Assembly: GCA_016617855.1 (NCBI GenBank) | Contig: JAECUM010033672.1 | Coordinates: 1 to 64,000 of the forward strand | From: Megalonaias nervosa | Lineage: Eukaryota > Mollusca > Bivalvia > Unionida > Unionidae | Direction of reading: 5' to 3' | Length of the DNA stretch: 64,000 nt | Shown here: positions 35,410-46,286 of the stretch, piece by piece | Layout of the letters: every line of letters begins with the position of its first letter | How positions within the stretch are numbered: the first letter of the stretch is position 1 | The notes under the pieces: generated by a model | What the model saw: the letters and a program-made list of their open reading frames with translations, nothing else | Database searches by the model: none | What the model was told of the DNA's origin: nothing | Program-made: the position numbers and the translations under genes

Positions 35410-35950
35410 CATGGTTCACCAGCAGTAACAGTTGCAGAAACGTTTCACGACTTCTGGTTTCGTTGAAGAGATTGTGATCACTGAGGCAATGCTTTGTGTT
35501 GTATTTAGATCAACTGTTGCATCACAGTATAGACTGCACGAAAAACACGAAGTGTTTCCCACGAGCATCGCAGTCATTTCCAAACTCATCACCGGTGTAC
35601 GAACTTCGTTCGTCGTATTGGTCAAGGTCGTCCATGACCAGTGCTTCACCGATCATGGAGAAGAACTCAATGGTGGACGGCGAAGACGTCTTCAACAAAT
35701 TCATTGAGCACATCATAATACAGTTGACAGTCCGAGGATGGAGCAATCACGTACAACCGATCCTATGTTAACCATCGCATCAGACTGAGCAACAGTTGAG
35801 TTTCCTCTGATCTCCCGGGGCCAATGGTCAGTGCACGAACCGAGTTTGGAAACACTATATCATGCCTGGGTGGTCGAGGTTTCACCGGCGCAGAGAAATC
35901 TATTACGGAAAATTCTTTTCTTTTACGTGATACCATGCTGAATATCACTT
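35410..35950 (-). pseudogene. Packaging ATPase relic, copy A
   Basis: The 35948-35763 frame ends in SVRALTIGPGRSEETQLLLS, a P-loop in which the lysine is replaced (G-R-S-E-E-T). The next pieces (LYVIAPSSDCQLYYDVLNEF around 35760-35690, then EALVMDDLDQYDERSS at about 35650-35610) parallel the ATPase at 51.7 kb. Several frame changes. Confidence 0.5.
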
Positions 35951-36029
35951 CTTGTATAATTCATGCTTTCATATAATGTGCTATACCCCATGAAAACAAG
36001 GACATTAAATCCACCTCAGTTTGTAACAA

Positions 36030-36250
36030 GTAATGATAGAGTCGAAAACGGTCGAACTTCCATCTGATCTGGGCCAAAGAAGTTTATGTTCGTGGAAACT
36101 TCCATTTCCAAAGGCCTTAGGGGCTCAGAGGGTACAGATTGTTGGCGGTGATGTCGCTCCTGCATCAACGAAACTAACCCATACGCCATGTACTAAATAT
36201 CCTGCCGAAAAACCTATCCTTGGATACAATAACTGCTGGCTGGGATAAGA
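36030..36250 (+). pseudogene. PLA2-like domain protein, N-terminal part only
   Basis: The frame 36033-36248 has LPSDLGQRSLCSWKLPFPKA, VGGDVAPASTKLTHTP and KYPAEKPILGYNNCWLG, matching the approach to the PLA2 calcium loop at 30.55 and 51.3 kb. The frame ends where the loop should follow. This gene is divergent from the ATPase relic, as in the other elements, and is absent from copy B. Confidence 0.45.
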
Positions 36251-36299
36251 TTGGATACACTACTGCACGCTAACGGACCGGAGTCACCTTCATGAATCT

Positions 36300-37430
36300 T
36301 CAGTGGGTAATAAAGGCCAAAATGGCAATTTGTGGTCAAGCGTGGCTGCCGAAGCATACGTTATGGCAAAATTTACCTACCTGCGCCAAGGGAGATTTTC
36401 CGTAGGTTGTTTGATGTCAGGACACTCAACGAAGTTCAAAAGGCTGATTTTGTTGTTTGTTGTTTCTCCAACATGGTCGTGTACCTAATTTGTTGTTTTT
36501 CCAATATGGTCAGGTACCTACTTTACTGTTTCTCCACCTTGGTCGAATACTTTACATAAAAATATACTCTAGCCATCCTGGGTGTTTGCAGCAGGTACAA
36601 GAAAGCTCAGCATTTGCGGTCTAAAGATTCAACAAGTGTCGCAGACGAGTTTAATCGCATCTATGCTTGTACGCTGTTAATAAAGCTGTCTTGTACAGGT
36701 GGTCCCAGACTAAAAATTCTTGGAGCCATAGCTGCATTGCTGTAGAAGGATCAAGTACAGATGCGTCCAAAACATGTCAGCATACATCTCATTCAGGACA
36801 TTGTAGAACGATTCAACCGTAAGCTAGCGAAACGTTTATTAGAGCACAAGTACGCGCAAGAGATGGTAATGAACCGTAAAGTGCGATCTCGTTAGTGGGT
36901 GACGCGGCTTTGAATAAGAAACAAGACGCGTGATCGAGTTGAAATCCACTGATACGATTCGACGGAAGACTGTTGCGGCTCCGAACCTTAAAGAGGTGCC
37001 ACGGGCACCCTCATTAAATTTAGTCTAGGACAATCTGTATCTCTATGCCCCTGTTAAGCTGGTCGGCGGACAACGCCGTGCTACTGATCCGTCGATGCAT
37101 TTAAGAACTCAGACCGAATACTTATTCCGTGACAACTAACCTGCTGACATTTAGCGCCAACGATCTTGAGTGGACCGCATCCACGGGAGACAAAGACGAG
37201 TGGACTTTCTTTACCTTGCAGAGGATTAGTGCGAGCGGAATTACAAGTCGATCCCGAGAATACTCAATTACCGCCATGTTTTGGGGATCCACGCGTGCCC
37301 GTACGCGTAATTGGTAACATCATCCCATCTTGGAAAATCTACCGCTTGGTGTCCAAGAGGAACAAATATAACTTGGTGCTACGATACAGATTTATGCAAT
37401 GTTTCCGCGACTTTATAAGATTTGCTGAGT
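36300..37430 (+). pseudogene. rve-type integrase relic, copy A
   Basis: Fragments in order: KIYLPAPREIFRRLFDVRTL and NEVQKADFVV (36390-36465), a tandem-like run of CCFSNMV phrases, KDSTSVADEFNRIYA near 36625, IVERFNRKLAKRLLEHKYAQ near 36800-36870 with a stop before WVTRL, and a C-terminal part at 37130-37430 with RRATDPSMHL-type text. The order matches the integrase at 50.4-51.0 kb. Dead through stops and frameshifts. Confidence 0.5.
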
Positions 37431-37434
37431 AGGT

Positions 37435-39900
37435 GCATTCGTTCCGCTTGCGTTATCACTACTTATATTTAGTTCTGCAGATCGTTTTTGACAAAAGCTC
37501 GAGGAATTTCAGCCTTCTTGATGTTTTTGTTGAATACTATGGATCTATCGATGGATCTGGAAGTCTCTGACATGATCGAGTACATTTTGGGGCGCAGTCA
37601 AACATATTTTTTGATGAGCTTTTCCTCGCACCTGTCTTTGAATTTCCCTACAATTTTTTTTTTTGTTCATGACACAAAGCGAATGATGTTTTGGGTAATG
37701 GCTGGCATTAAACTCATTCACCAGAAACGCCTTTCCCTTTTTCTGAAGACGTCATCGATGGTTATATGCATTATCAGCGATTACATGTGCATATTCAGCA
37801 TCCTGACTTTGTCGTCGTACTTCGGTTTGATATTGTCATAGAAGAACTCGTGCATAAGTAATATGCATAAGCCCAACATAGACGCGTTAACATAGATTGG
37901 CCTTGTCAGCCTTAGTTATGATTTTGTTTTTACTATTGACAGCAATAGGTCCACCATAGAAGATATTCTTTGACTAGAACGTCGGGTCCGCAATCAACCT
38001 CTCGAACTTGTCTTGCTCTCTATCTCGGTCAAGATAAACTCTGATTCGTTTCCGTAGATTTTATGTGGTTTCGCCATAGATGTTATTATGCATGAGCTTG
38101 GCAAAGTTTTTCTCAGACTTGTTAGTTGCGACCGTGCGCATATCCCCATTCATTTGTTTTCACAATGCCATCCACGCGCGCTGGCAAAACCTTAGCACCC
38201 GGTGGACTCGCGTCCTCAAGCTCATATACTACTGCAGGTTGTGGACGGGGTTTATATAATTATGTTTCTTACGTAGGATGTGGATAAGCTTGGCACGTTT
38301 TGCAAATCTTGGTTTTTGATAATAAAGCGCCCCGTGCCATTCCAGGCGAGGAGAAGTGATGTTCGGTTTCGAGGTTGCATACACTCACGGTTGTATCACG
38401 AAATCTTTCGAAGACATTTGGGAGCACCAGCACATCCGTACATATCACGATGGTCAAGAGTTTTGTAACTGAACGCAGACCAGGCAATACTAACGTTCGT
38501 TTCGTCTTTGGCGAAAATACCTTTGCGGTACATCAACAAAAAGAAAGCATCAATAAGTGACAAAACATTTTCTCAAGCTTCTCACAATGGTTCGTATAAT
38601 CGTACGGGTAAGCTTCTTCGCGAATGAGCAAACCTCTGCGAAAGTGTCCATGGATGTTTTTCCCCATCGTTGGAACAGGTAAAAACCGGCCTAGTAATGT
38701 CGGCAACGACAGTACTGTTCAGCTATACCAGAAATGCCAGTGAAAGGCGAAAGCACCGTTACTATGATTCATTGATGCAGCACGATATGCAAATGAGCTG
38801 CTATTTCACAAAGTTTCCTCACAGTTGGAAGCAGTTCATCTGCAAATCCGAATATACAAACATGCCTTATTTTGTCGTACCGCTTAGTATCCTTATTACG
38901 CGTTCTCTGTCGAATTGTTAAAGGGTAAAACATTGTCTCTTTCCTTATCCAACAATACATTTTTGTAGTAGTTTTACTCTACCAGGATCAGAAACTGCAA
39001 TCGCTTGAATCCTGAATAGCATCGTTGTGGTTTATCTTCGACGATTGGTACTCGTTTGCAGATTCACATGGTCGGAATAGCTGATTTCGCAACTTGACTC
39101 CTATATTGCGTCCCAATGTCATTGAGCTTTTTTTTATATACACACAACGCTATTAACTTGGTTGCGTTTTTCCAGTCCCCTTCGTTTTACCTCCCCGAAT
39201 CCTTTTAGTGGTATCTGAGTCCTGAGGTCCAAATCATGATTATATCTTTGAATTTCATGGAGTCCATCAAGGACATACACTATTTTTGTGTTATGGTAAT
39301 ATAAATTTGTGGATCATGCTTTTGCAAATAAACCGCCATGTTCTTTTTGGAATGTTTGTAAACTTCGTTTGCAAGGATATAAAGAATCTCCATCAAGTCG
39401 GTCTCGTCCCAAATAAAATCAATTGATCCATCATCTAACAGAGCCATAGAACATGACCAGGCTTTGTACATTTTCATACAAAATCTAATTGTCTTGAAGT
39501 GCTTGTATTTTTTATTTATGTTTTATTTTTTCTTCATTGGACAAAAAAGGATTCGGAGAATTTCTTCCATCGACTGTTTTGCTTCGTTGTAAATCAGTTA
39601 GCATAAATAATGAGAGTCTGGTGTGGATGCCATTGCTATATTAGTGTCCAAAGCATGTATCTAACTAATTTGCCCATTGCTATGTTCACTGGTCATTTCA
39701 ATGTCGTCGTCACTAGTTATTTTAATGTCGTTGTCAATTTAAAGTTTTCTTGCTCGATAGTATGCAATTACTTACGATTCTTGTTATATGCTTCGCCAAG
39801 TTTTTTTCGTTCTTGTTGCAACAGAAAACCTACCTCAATGAATTTATCAAAATGCTCGTAGTTGAAAAATGATACAAATCGTTCGGGCCTTTTTGATAAA
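37435..39900 (-). pseudogene. Family B DNA polymerase relic, copy A
   Basis: Minus-strand fragments: 39477-39280 (KAWSCSMALLDDGSIDFIWD), 38960-38769, and about 38260-37990, where VVYELEDASPPGAKVLPARV leads into KSEKNFVKLMHNNIFGET, the motif B segment of DNA_pol_B_2 enzymes with Gly to Glu and Lys to Glu type changes typical of decay. It then passes to GPIAVNSKNKIITKADKAN and VYVGLMHITY near 37900. Stops split it throughout. It differs from the zinc-finger polymerase at the left edge in lacking the large Cys/His cluster. Confidence 0.55.
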
Positions 39901-40010
39901 TCTGTATGACGCATTTAGTTGAATAGTGATTTAATTTTTTTTTCTGTGAGGCTAGAAACACACCCTTGCTCGGGAATTAAGTTGTTTCTGCATTAACTAC
40001 TATCGTTTAC

Positions 40011-40360
40011 CATGTACGTACGATCGAATTTTTCTGGGCGCGCCACTAGATTGTTTATGCATAGTAATTGCTTAATGGTTAAACTAGAATTATATGACAC
40101 AACTAAAAACCTATAGGTTTTCTTTGCTTATGAACTGAATACGATAGTCTGTTGAATGTACATGTTGACTGATCACCGTGGGCACAAAGATGTTTTAAAT
40201 TTGAAAGTTTAGCCTCCGGGAAACTTCCATGTACGTTCGATCGAATTTCTCTCGGCGCGCCACTAGGTTTTATATGCACAGTAATTCCATATCGGCTAAA
40301 CTAGAATTATATGAATCTACTAAAAACCTATATGTTTACTTTGCTTATGAACTGAAGTAG
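40011..40360. repeat. Pair of about 130-bp direct repeats
   Basis: Copies at about 40011-40145 and 40228-40356 share ccatgtacgt, cgatcgaattt, the palindrome ggcgcgccacta, then aactagaattatatga and tttgcttatgaactgaa. They stand between the right end of copy A and the first gene of the 40.5 kb element, so they may be a terminal or promoter repeat. Confidence 0.75.
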
Positions 40361-40578
40361 GAGGGAGGGTGAACAGACCAAGTTTATTTGCGAAAATAAA
40401 GTTTCCTATTAAGGGTGCAAAAATTCAAGCGTCACCGAGACCTCTAACCGGGTTATTTTTTGTGTGTGTCAGTATATTTATCGGGGTCGTCACCCTCTCT
40501 GCTGCCGTGTGTGTGGTAAAAAAAGTAACGGTTAGCTGGCGTAATTAAATCATTATTATTGATATTATAACGCAAATC

Positions 40579-41673
40579 ATGGAATCTGGTACAGCTAAAC
40601 TAGCTCGACAGCGACTAGAGGTAATTAAAAAATATATTCCCGTACGTGATTCTGTGAAACAACAACTACAAGTGCATCAGGAAGCTCGAGTGGAATTTGC
40701 GGAGGATGCAGCCGAATTATTTAAACCGGTTGCAAAAGCTCCGGAGGTCTTCATCCCACGTTAGAGCAAACCGCTAAAGCCATTGGAAAATTAGAGAAAA
40801 GAACTAAGCTAACAAAAACGAGTCTACGAGATCTTCCAGATGAAATAGCTGCTGCTCAACCACAAACACAAACACAGGAAATACTTGACAATAATGAACA
40901 TCATCGTTCTGAAGTAGCCGATATAAGGTATCTTATACCAGAACTAGAACTAGAACCAGAACTAGAAACAGAACAAGAAAAAGTTCAAACTGAAGTGAAT
41001 GATAAAATGACCGACGAGAGTATTGCTCTCATAAAAATCGACCAAGCTGAAAATTTATCTGAGTTTGCCGCGTGGAGTTTTGATGATAGAGAAAGAGTTT
41101 TAAAATCCGAGCATGCTAATCAGGCAGTAAATTGTGATATAAATTGATATTCCGCATACACTACGGAGTTGATCGGGATCGAAATAATGATATAAGATAT
41201 ATTGCATTTATCAATGGAATAGATAACTATTTTTCATGGTTACAACAACAACAACAATTACAACAATGACAAAAAAACAACAACAACTACATAAACAAGA
41301 ACAAGAAAAACAACAACAACCACATAAACAACAATCACAGCAACCAGTTAAATAGCAGGCAAAACAACAATTAAGGAAGAAGAACAATGGTATGATGCAA
41401 ATCCTGCCTCCCCCGGTGCCACAGGAAGTGGTCTTGTCACACGTGGTACAGGTACCAGGAAAAGTGGTCGTATTATTCAACGCCCGAATAACGTTCTTGC
41501 CGATGTTGATAGATTAGAAATTCTGATTGCCGGAAAACGAGCCAGCAATAATTCCCTAGAAATCATTAATGAAGCAGCTGCTATTTTTCAGAGATTATTA
41601 ACAGGCGATATCATGGACATTTATGTTTATCGGTCCCTCGTTGATGAAATTGTTGATGATTACCGCAGTGATT
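40579..41673 (+). pseudogene. Gln-rich coiled-coil structural protein, three or more frames
   Basis: The first frame (40579-40764) starts MESGTAKLARQRLEVIKKYI. One base-shift later a second frame runs from about 40745 to 41147 with a helical, Glu-rich text (AKAIGKLEKRTKLTK, then LIPELELEPELETEQEK). A third frame has GVDRDRNNDIRYIAFINGID and NYFSWLQQQQQLQQ. The C-terminal frame ends at about 41673 with LEILIAGKRASNNSLEIINE and YRSLVDEIVDDYRSD. A (CAA)n stretch makes the Gln-rich middle. The family recurs at 27.9-29.6 kb. A tegument, scaffold or virion-internal role is inferred from its place ahead of core and capsid genes. Confidence 0.5.
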
Positions 41674-41704
41674 GATGCAATTAGATCAGTGACAAGAAAA
41701 TAAT

Positions 41705-42115
41705 ATGATCATACATAATGCTCAGCGTGGACCTGTAATGGTCAGGGTGATAAAGTCGCGATTACCAACATATAAAGCGATCTACGGTGATGGACTCGGT
41801 GATGTTGTTCAGGGTCTATTCAGAAGGATAGCTCCAAAAGCAATACCAATTGCAAACCAACTGGTTGTTCGTGATAAAGGTATTGGTGCTGTTGGTGATG
41901 TTGCTAGTAAAGCATTCTCAGCAATCAGGGATATACTAGCACGATTAATGCGCAGATCGCCAGCGGTCCGACCTCAACCAGTACAATTGCCCAGCACTGA
42001 AGTTATGTTAGCAGGTGTCAGTAAAATAATAAATCAAGCTGCAAATAAAAAACTAGCGGAGTTGGCTGGTGTATCCCTGTCAAAAAAAAAAAAAAAGAAA
42101 AAATATAACTGCTAG
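41705..42115 (+). CDS. Basic core-like protein, intact frame
   Basis: 136 residues, uninterrupted. It begins MIIHNAQRGPVMVRVIKSRL, has YGDGLGDVVQGLFRRIAPKA, a middle rich in Ala/Val/Arg (ARLMRRSPAVRPQPVQ) and IINQAANKKLAELAG before a poly-Lys tail made by an A-run at 42082-42096. The charge and the position directly before the capsid gene suggest a DNA-binding core protein comparable in role to adenovirus core proteins; that is inference. Related broken copies are at 17.0-17.3 and 26.85-27.2 kb. The poly-Lys tail may itself be an A-tract slippage product. Confidence 0.6.
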   Translation: MIIHNAQRGPVMVRVIKSRLPTYKAIYGDGLGDVVQGLFRRIAPKAIPIANQLVVRDKGIGAVGDVASKAFSAIRDILARLMRRSPAVRPQPVQLPSTEVMLAGVSKIINQAANKKLAELAGVSLSKKKKKKKYNC

Positions 42116-42197
42116 TCTGATACCAATAAGTGGTCTTCGTGTTTGACGATAACAAATATAAATAATATTTAAATGTGTATCTGATCCAGCATTTGAC

Positions 42198-43600
42198 ATG
42201 GATGCGCAAGTTCTCAAGGATGATTCGGTACGCCATTATCAATATTATTCTTATGACGCACGTGTACCTAATGCACGGGGAAGAATTGATCTGCAAGTTC
42301 ATGATACAAGTAGATATTTCCTGCCCACTGAGGCATTCACTGAGATCGAAGGTACGCCATTATTAATATTATTCTTATGACGCACGTGTACCTAATGCAC
42401 GGGGAAGAATTGATCTGCAATTTCATGATACAAGTAGATATTTCCTGCCCACTGAGGCATTCACTGAGATCGAAGGTAGACTTTTGAAAGCAGATGATAC
42501 AGCGTACGGAATTGGTGATTAAGTTGGTTTTGTTAATAATGGCGTCATGGCGTTATTTACCATTGCCACGCATAGCATCTACCGAAGAAATATTGAGTCA
42601 TGCCTGGAAAACGTCGATGTTTCCACGGCGATACTTGGCCTTGCAAGATACAGCGATGATTACTCCAAATCAGCTGGTCCATCAATGAAGTTTGCAAAGG
42701 ATACTACTGATCAGCCCGAAAACAGCAACGTAAGACTGTATGCAGCTGGAACTGAAGTTGCATCAATGAATGAAAATTTCAGCTTCGGATTTGCATCACG
42801 TCGATCAACGTTAAACGGCGAGGAAGAATTTTCATGTGTGATTCCACTATCAGATATATTTGGATTCTGCAGACATGCTAGAAAAGTTATATTTGGCGCT
42901 AAACACACCGTGGTACTTGTTAGAAAAGCCACCAACAATGATGCAATATGGCGTGATGCTGCCGTTAATGCAGGTAAAGTAATACTAACAAAACTTTCGT
43001 AGTGGATGCCAACAATGACTCCATCGCTGAATGAAGAACAATGGTTGCTCTCTTTCATGGATTCAGGTGGTAAAAATCAAGGTTGTCATGGTTGACGATC
43101 ACCACAGACAGTATTCAAAGTGATGTTGCGGTATTCTCATGGCAGATAGCATCACAGCAGGAGGTGTCAGCACCACGACATATATTCATCGCGTTTCAGG
43201 AAAATGCCAGAGTAGATTCGCGGGAACGAAATCCAATGGTGTTTGACACGCTTGTTATTAGTGAAGTTTCTTTAAAGTGTTGACATGCTTATTATCGGTT
43301 GATGACATTCATGGGACGTGGTCATAATGTGGATTCTGGTTTGCAGATATCTCAGCGGGATTTCACAACATTATATCCGATCTATTATTTCTCACTGGAA
43401 AACCTGGATTTGTTCAGACAATCAGTCGTTGACATACACTTCTGAGCTGGTGTAGCACGACTGCCCGCTGGTGGTTTTAGAGCAATCGCCGTTATACTCT
43501 CAGACAAAACAATGTTGCTTGAAGGTGTTGGTGGACGAATGAGAGTCATTGATGCCCCAGTAGAAAAACACGTAATCGAGTGCACACTTATGATATTATA
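42198..43600 (+). pseudogene. Major capsid protein (double jelly-roll type) gene, broken
   Basis: The N-terminal frame from 42198 has GRIDLQVHDTSRYFLPTEAF. A 124-bp tandem duplication then repeats that part out of phase. The main frame 42547-43002 has NNGVMALFTIATHSIYR-like text, TAILGLARYSDDYSKSAG, FSCVIPLSDIFGFCRHARKV and FGAKHTVVLVRKATNND. After a stop at 43002, SWQIASQQEVSAPRHIFIAF and FTTLYPIYYFSLENLDLF (about 43360-43410) complete the C-terminal half. This pattern is that of the capsid protein of an invertebrate Maverick/adintovirus-like lineage, recognised from memory. It forms the icosahedral shell in intact elements. Confidence 0.6.
42227..42474. repeat. 124-bp tandem duplication in the capsid gene
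   Basis: The units 42227-42350 and 42351-42474 start ggtacgccattat and differ at only a few positions. As 124 is not a multiple of three, it shifts the frame. Confidence 0.92.
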
Positions 43601-43970
43601 ATGCCATATCATCATGTTAATGTTACTCTGACTCCTGGCCAGAATAAAAAGCTACAATCAGCATTAAAAAAGAATTCTGGAAAAAAATATTACTGAAATC
43701 AGCACGGATCGCTTGTTCTGAAGTGTCCAAATAAACTATCCCTGACAGAACGTCAACTCAGGCACTTCAGTGACGCAAAACGATCAGAGTCTGGTGTTTG
43801 ACTTAATCTTTCTGCGGGTGCCATTAAAGACATTGCCAAGACGGGTGGTATGTTCCCTCTTCTTGCAGCTATACCAGCGTTGATATCCGCTGCAGCCATA
43901 CTGTTGCAAAAGCAGATACACTTGGGACTTTTGGAACTGCTGCTGGGATGGCATTAAAGAAAGCAACAGG
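43601..43970 (+). pseudogene. Small protein with hydrophobic segment (pVI-like position), broken
   Basis: Opens MPYHHVNVTLTPGQNKKLQS, then KLSLTERQLRHFSDAKRSES and, after a stop, LNLSAGAIKDIAKTGGMFPL followed by LLAAIPALISAAAILLQ, an Ala-rich hydrophobic segment. It lies between capsid and protease genes, where elements of this kind carry a small membrane-active or cementing protein. Two or more stops or frame changes. Function is inferred from order and hydrophobicity only. Confidence 0.45.
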
Positions 43971-44097
43971 TCACGAACTAAAGACTTCCAAAAGATGGGT
44001 GGGGTTTAAGACTGCCAGGAACTCCCCAGTCGTGGTACAGTCCAACCGCGAGCGACTCAGGTCTGAGACTGCCAGGGACATTTCGCTAAACATGCTT

Positions 44098-44512
44098 CCC
44101 ATTTCCAATTTTGATTTACTTGATGCTGCAAAAAAATTAAACATCAAAACCTTAGGAGGGTGTTTTTATGCGTGATCAGTTACCAAAACAACCAAACAAT
44201 TTTGAAATTGATGTCTTTAATCTCGATGGAAGTTCTGCTCCAGGTATTCATTCGGTTACATATGCGATTGATCCACGCGGAGTTGTTTATTTTGATTCGC
44301 ATGGGTTGGCGCCACCATAAGAATTTTTAAAATGTGTCGGCAGAGTGCAAAGCACTCCGTCTGGTATTCAACATTACCAACACAAACAATAACTGATCCG
44401 CCAAAATGTGGCCGTGAAGTACTCGCTGTGCTCGACGCTGTGTCAAGGTCCCTAACACCACCTCATAAAGTTGTGCACGAGTGTACGAGTGGTCGCTTGA
44501 AGCAGGTTGTAG
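44098..44512 (+). pseudogene. Adenain/Ulp1-like maturation cysteine protease, frameshifted
   Basis: First part ISNFDLLDAAKKLNIKTLGG; after a one-base shift the frame from ATG 44168 has MRDQLPKQPNNFEIDVFNLD, then APGIHSVTY with the catalytic His followed by Ser where Trp is usual, and VVYFDSHGLAPP with the Asp. After another shift comes PKCGREVLAVLDAVS holding the Cys. The His-Asp-Cys order and spacing are those of the adenovirus-type protease that processes capsid precursors. Two frameshifts and a stop inactivate it. Confidence 0.6.
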
Positions 44513-44555
44513 TGTAATATACAATGATAGAGATATACTGAAGATCTGCTAAAGG

Positions 44556-45530
44556 CAAGCCCCAAGGTAACTTGTCCAAATATGCAACCCTTCACTAGGT
44601 CAAGGATGAGTTCGCTAATCTTTTGCGTCTCGCAGATGTGGACCAAAATGAAGTTGTTGTTTTTTAGGATAAGCATGGACGGTTAAAGACGAGCATTATC
44701 CCGTTGACAGACATTATTCTGAAAGTTTCAGGCGCGACCGAAGAAAACTTAGTGGTCTTTGCTAAAAACGGTAAAATTAAAGACTCTGAGGAATCAGTTC
44801 TAACACTCACGGGAGAGATTACTGGACGCATCAGAAGAACTGGAGACATTATGTATGGCGATCTCAACATGAGCAAAAATAAAATTATTATTGTGAAAGA
44901 ACCAAAATCAGACGATGATGTGGGAACAAAAATATCTTGACAACAATGAGGCCACGATCAGAACTTAGATCAGTAAATACGTTGCTGATCGTATACAATC
45001 CACCGGTGATACAATGACTGGAAATCTCAACATGGCTAATAATAAAATTACTGGTCTTCGAGAACCAGAATCAAACGATGACTCTGCAATGAAGAAATAC
45101 GTCGACAGTAGCAACATCCCAATGATGACCTCGTTAATGACAATGAATGATGGAATGGCCACATTTAGATCTCAATATGCTAGTCATGTAAACGTGTTTA
45201 CAGATTTTCATAGAAACACAAATAGAACCATTAATGAAGTTTTTGGAAGTCCAGCAGTCATCGACATTAAGCTCTCTGACATCAAAAAGATTACCGATGG
45301 TGTAGTACATACAGTAGTGCCTGGATCGGCATTATGGACACCACTCAATAAATCCATTAAACATACCGCTAAGGTTACCAGCATGTACAGGTTCTAAGTA
45401 CTCGGTGTTACAACATTTACGATATCTACCACAATTTCACGGCGTTATCCAGTTAACGGATCTTCTGGATCGGTGTTAGTGAGATTAGAGCGAAACGACG
45501 AGGGTAAATTCGTGGTGGAACCCTAGGAAA
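44556..45530 (+). pseudogene. Fibre-like protein with phage tail-fibre modules
   Basis: Two clear modules: GDIMYGDLNMSKNKIIIVKE followed by PKSDDDVGTKI (about 44840-44935), and GDTMTGNLNMANNKITGLRE followed by PESNDDSAMKKYVD (about 45005-45105). This is the M-x-G-x-L-x-M...NKI--L-x-P-x--DA--K-YVD module of phage tail fibres. A first, weaker unit with EENLVVFAKNGKIKDS precedes them. The distal frame (to 45397) has a Ser/Asn-rich text and the reading continues broken to about 45525. It would be the receptor-binding spike of the virion; role inferred from the module. Frames 44704-44940 and 45014-45397 are separated by a stop. Confidence 0.6.
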
Positions 45531-45719
45531 ACGGTTTCAGTGTGTTGTACTATTGGTGTATTGAATTCGTCGCCAGCATACCACCTACTTAAAATTTAGC
45601 AATTTATATAATGAACTAATTGCCGGTAACCCCAATTGACGTTAAACGTTTTAGGTACGATCAAGTATGTTCGTGGCATACCCGACTGAAAATATCATTA
45701 ACGAATACACAGTAAAACA

Positions 45720-45925
45720 AAATAAAATACCGCAGACATATCGTTATTACTGACATAATTGTATACGCCGCATCCGCCGTAATGGCTGGAACTGAAACGG
45801 TCATCGGCGCATTATCAGCCATATACATAATAGCACCAGTAATAGGAATTGGTGTTGCCGTTATAACCGGTGTTGCTGGTATTTTTAATATCATCGCAAA
45901 AAGAGATCTACGTGCGCCGCTAATA
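45720..45925 (+). pseudogene. Small membrane protein, truncated by the HNH gene
   Basis: The hydrophobic text AGTETVIGALSAIYIIAPVI and GIGVAVITGVAGIFNIIAKR matches the membrane part of the 10.7-11.2 kb protein. The conserved SSLNTI and AEFDTMLAE tail is missing: similarity stops at about 45905, within a few bases of the end of an opposite-strand HNH gene. Confidence 0.5.
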
Positions 45926-46286
45926 AATTACACGAAAATACACCATTGCTACTGGTTTTGGAAATTTACTAAATTTTTCAGTATTTCCACGTTCACAATT
46001 CTGACTCTGTGTAATAGCCCGCAAATTATTCAAAGAATTATCAAGTTTTTGCCCGTTAATGTGATCAATCACAAAACCTTTTTTAATCAGACCATAAAAA
46101 GATTCTTACACAAATCTGTGAGAGAGATATCTTTTTTCCCAGCACTAAACATAGGATAACCGGCATTATTAACAGAACCGATCGTTTCTTTAGTTGACGG
46201 TTCCTAATTACATTAGCACGAGATGCCTCAGAATTTTTGATAATAGGATACTTCACAAATTCATCGTCGTTATTTCCTTGCTCCAT
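45920..46286 (-). pseudogene. HNH homing-type endonuclease
   Basis: The N-terminal frame from ATG 46286 has FVKYPIIKNSEASRANVIRN, resembling the modular N-terminus of intron-type HNH enzymes. After one frameshift near 46150-46180 the frame to stop 45922-45920 has DHINGQKLDNSLNNLRAIT (about 46066-46010), a full HNH nuclease signature with the paired His and Asn residues. Such enzymes cut DNA and spread by homing. It is antisense to its neighbours and lies where the membrane-protein tail should be. Confidence 0.65.

Larger units (their letters stand above)
34229..39998. repeat. Duplicated element, copy A (mate of 54943-60028)
   Basis: Nearly every base can be paired with copy B at a few percent divergence, in the same orientation. 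The left junction is at atccgaccccttccg and the right one at cgggaattaagttg. Copy A keeps about 567 bp (35681-36247) and 140 bp (38137-38276) that copy B lacks; the 140 bp reads as polymerase coding sequence in A. The copies contain membrane protein, ATPase, PLA2-like, integrase and polymerase relics. Confidence 0.85.

Noticed and set aside
41240..41345. CRISPR-like or regulatory CAA repeat array
   Set aside because: It is a simple Gln-codon stretch in a coding relic.
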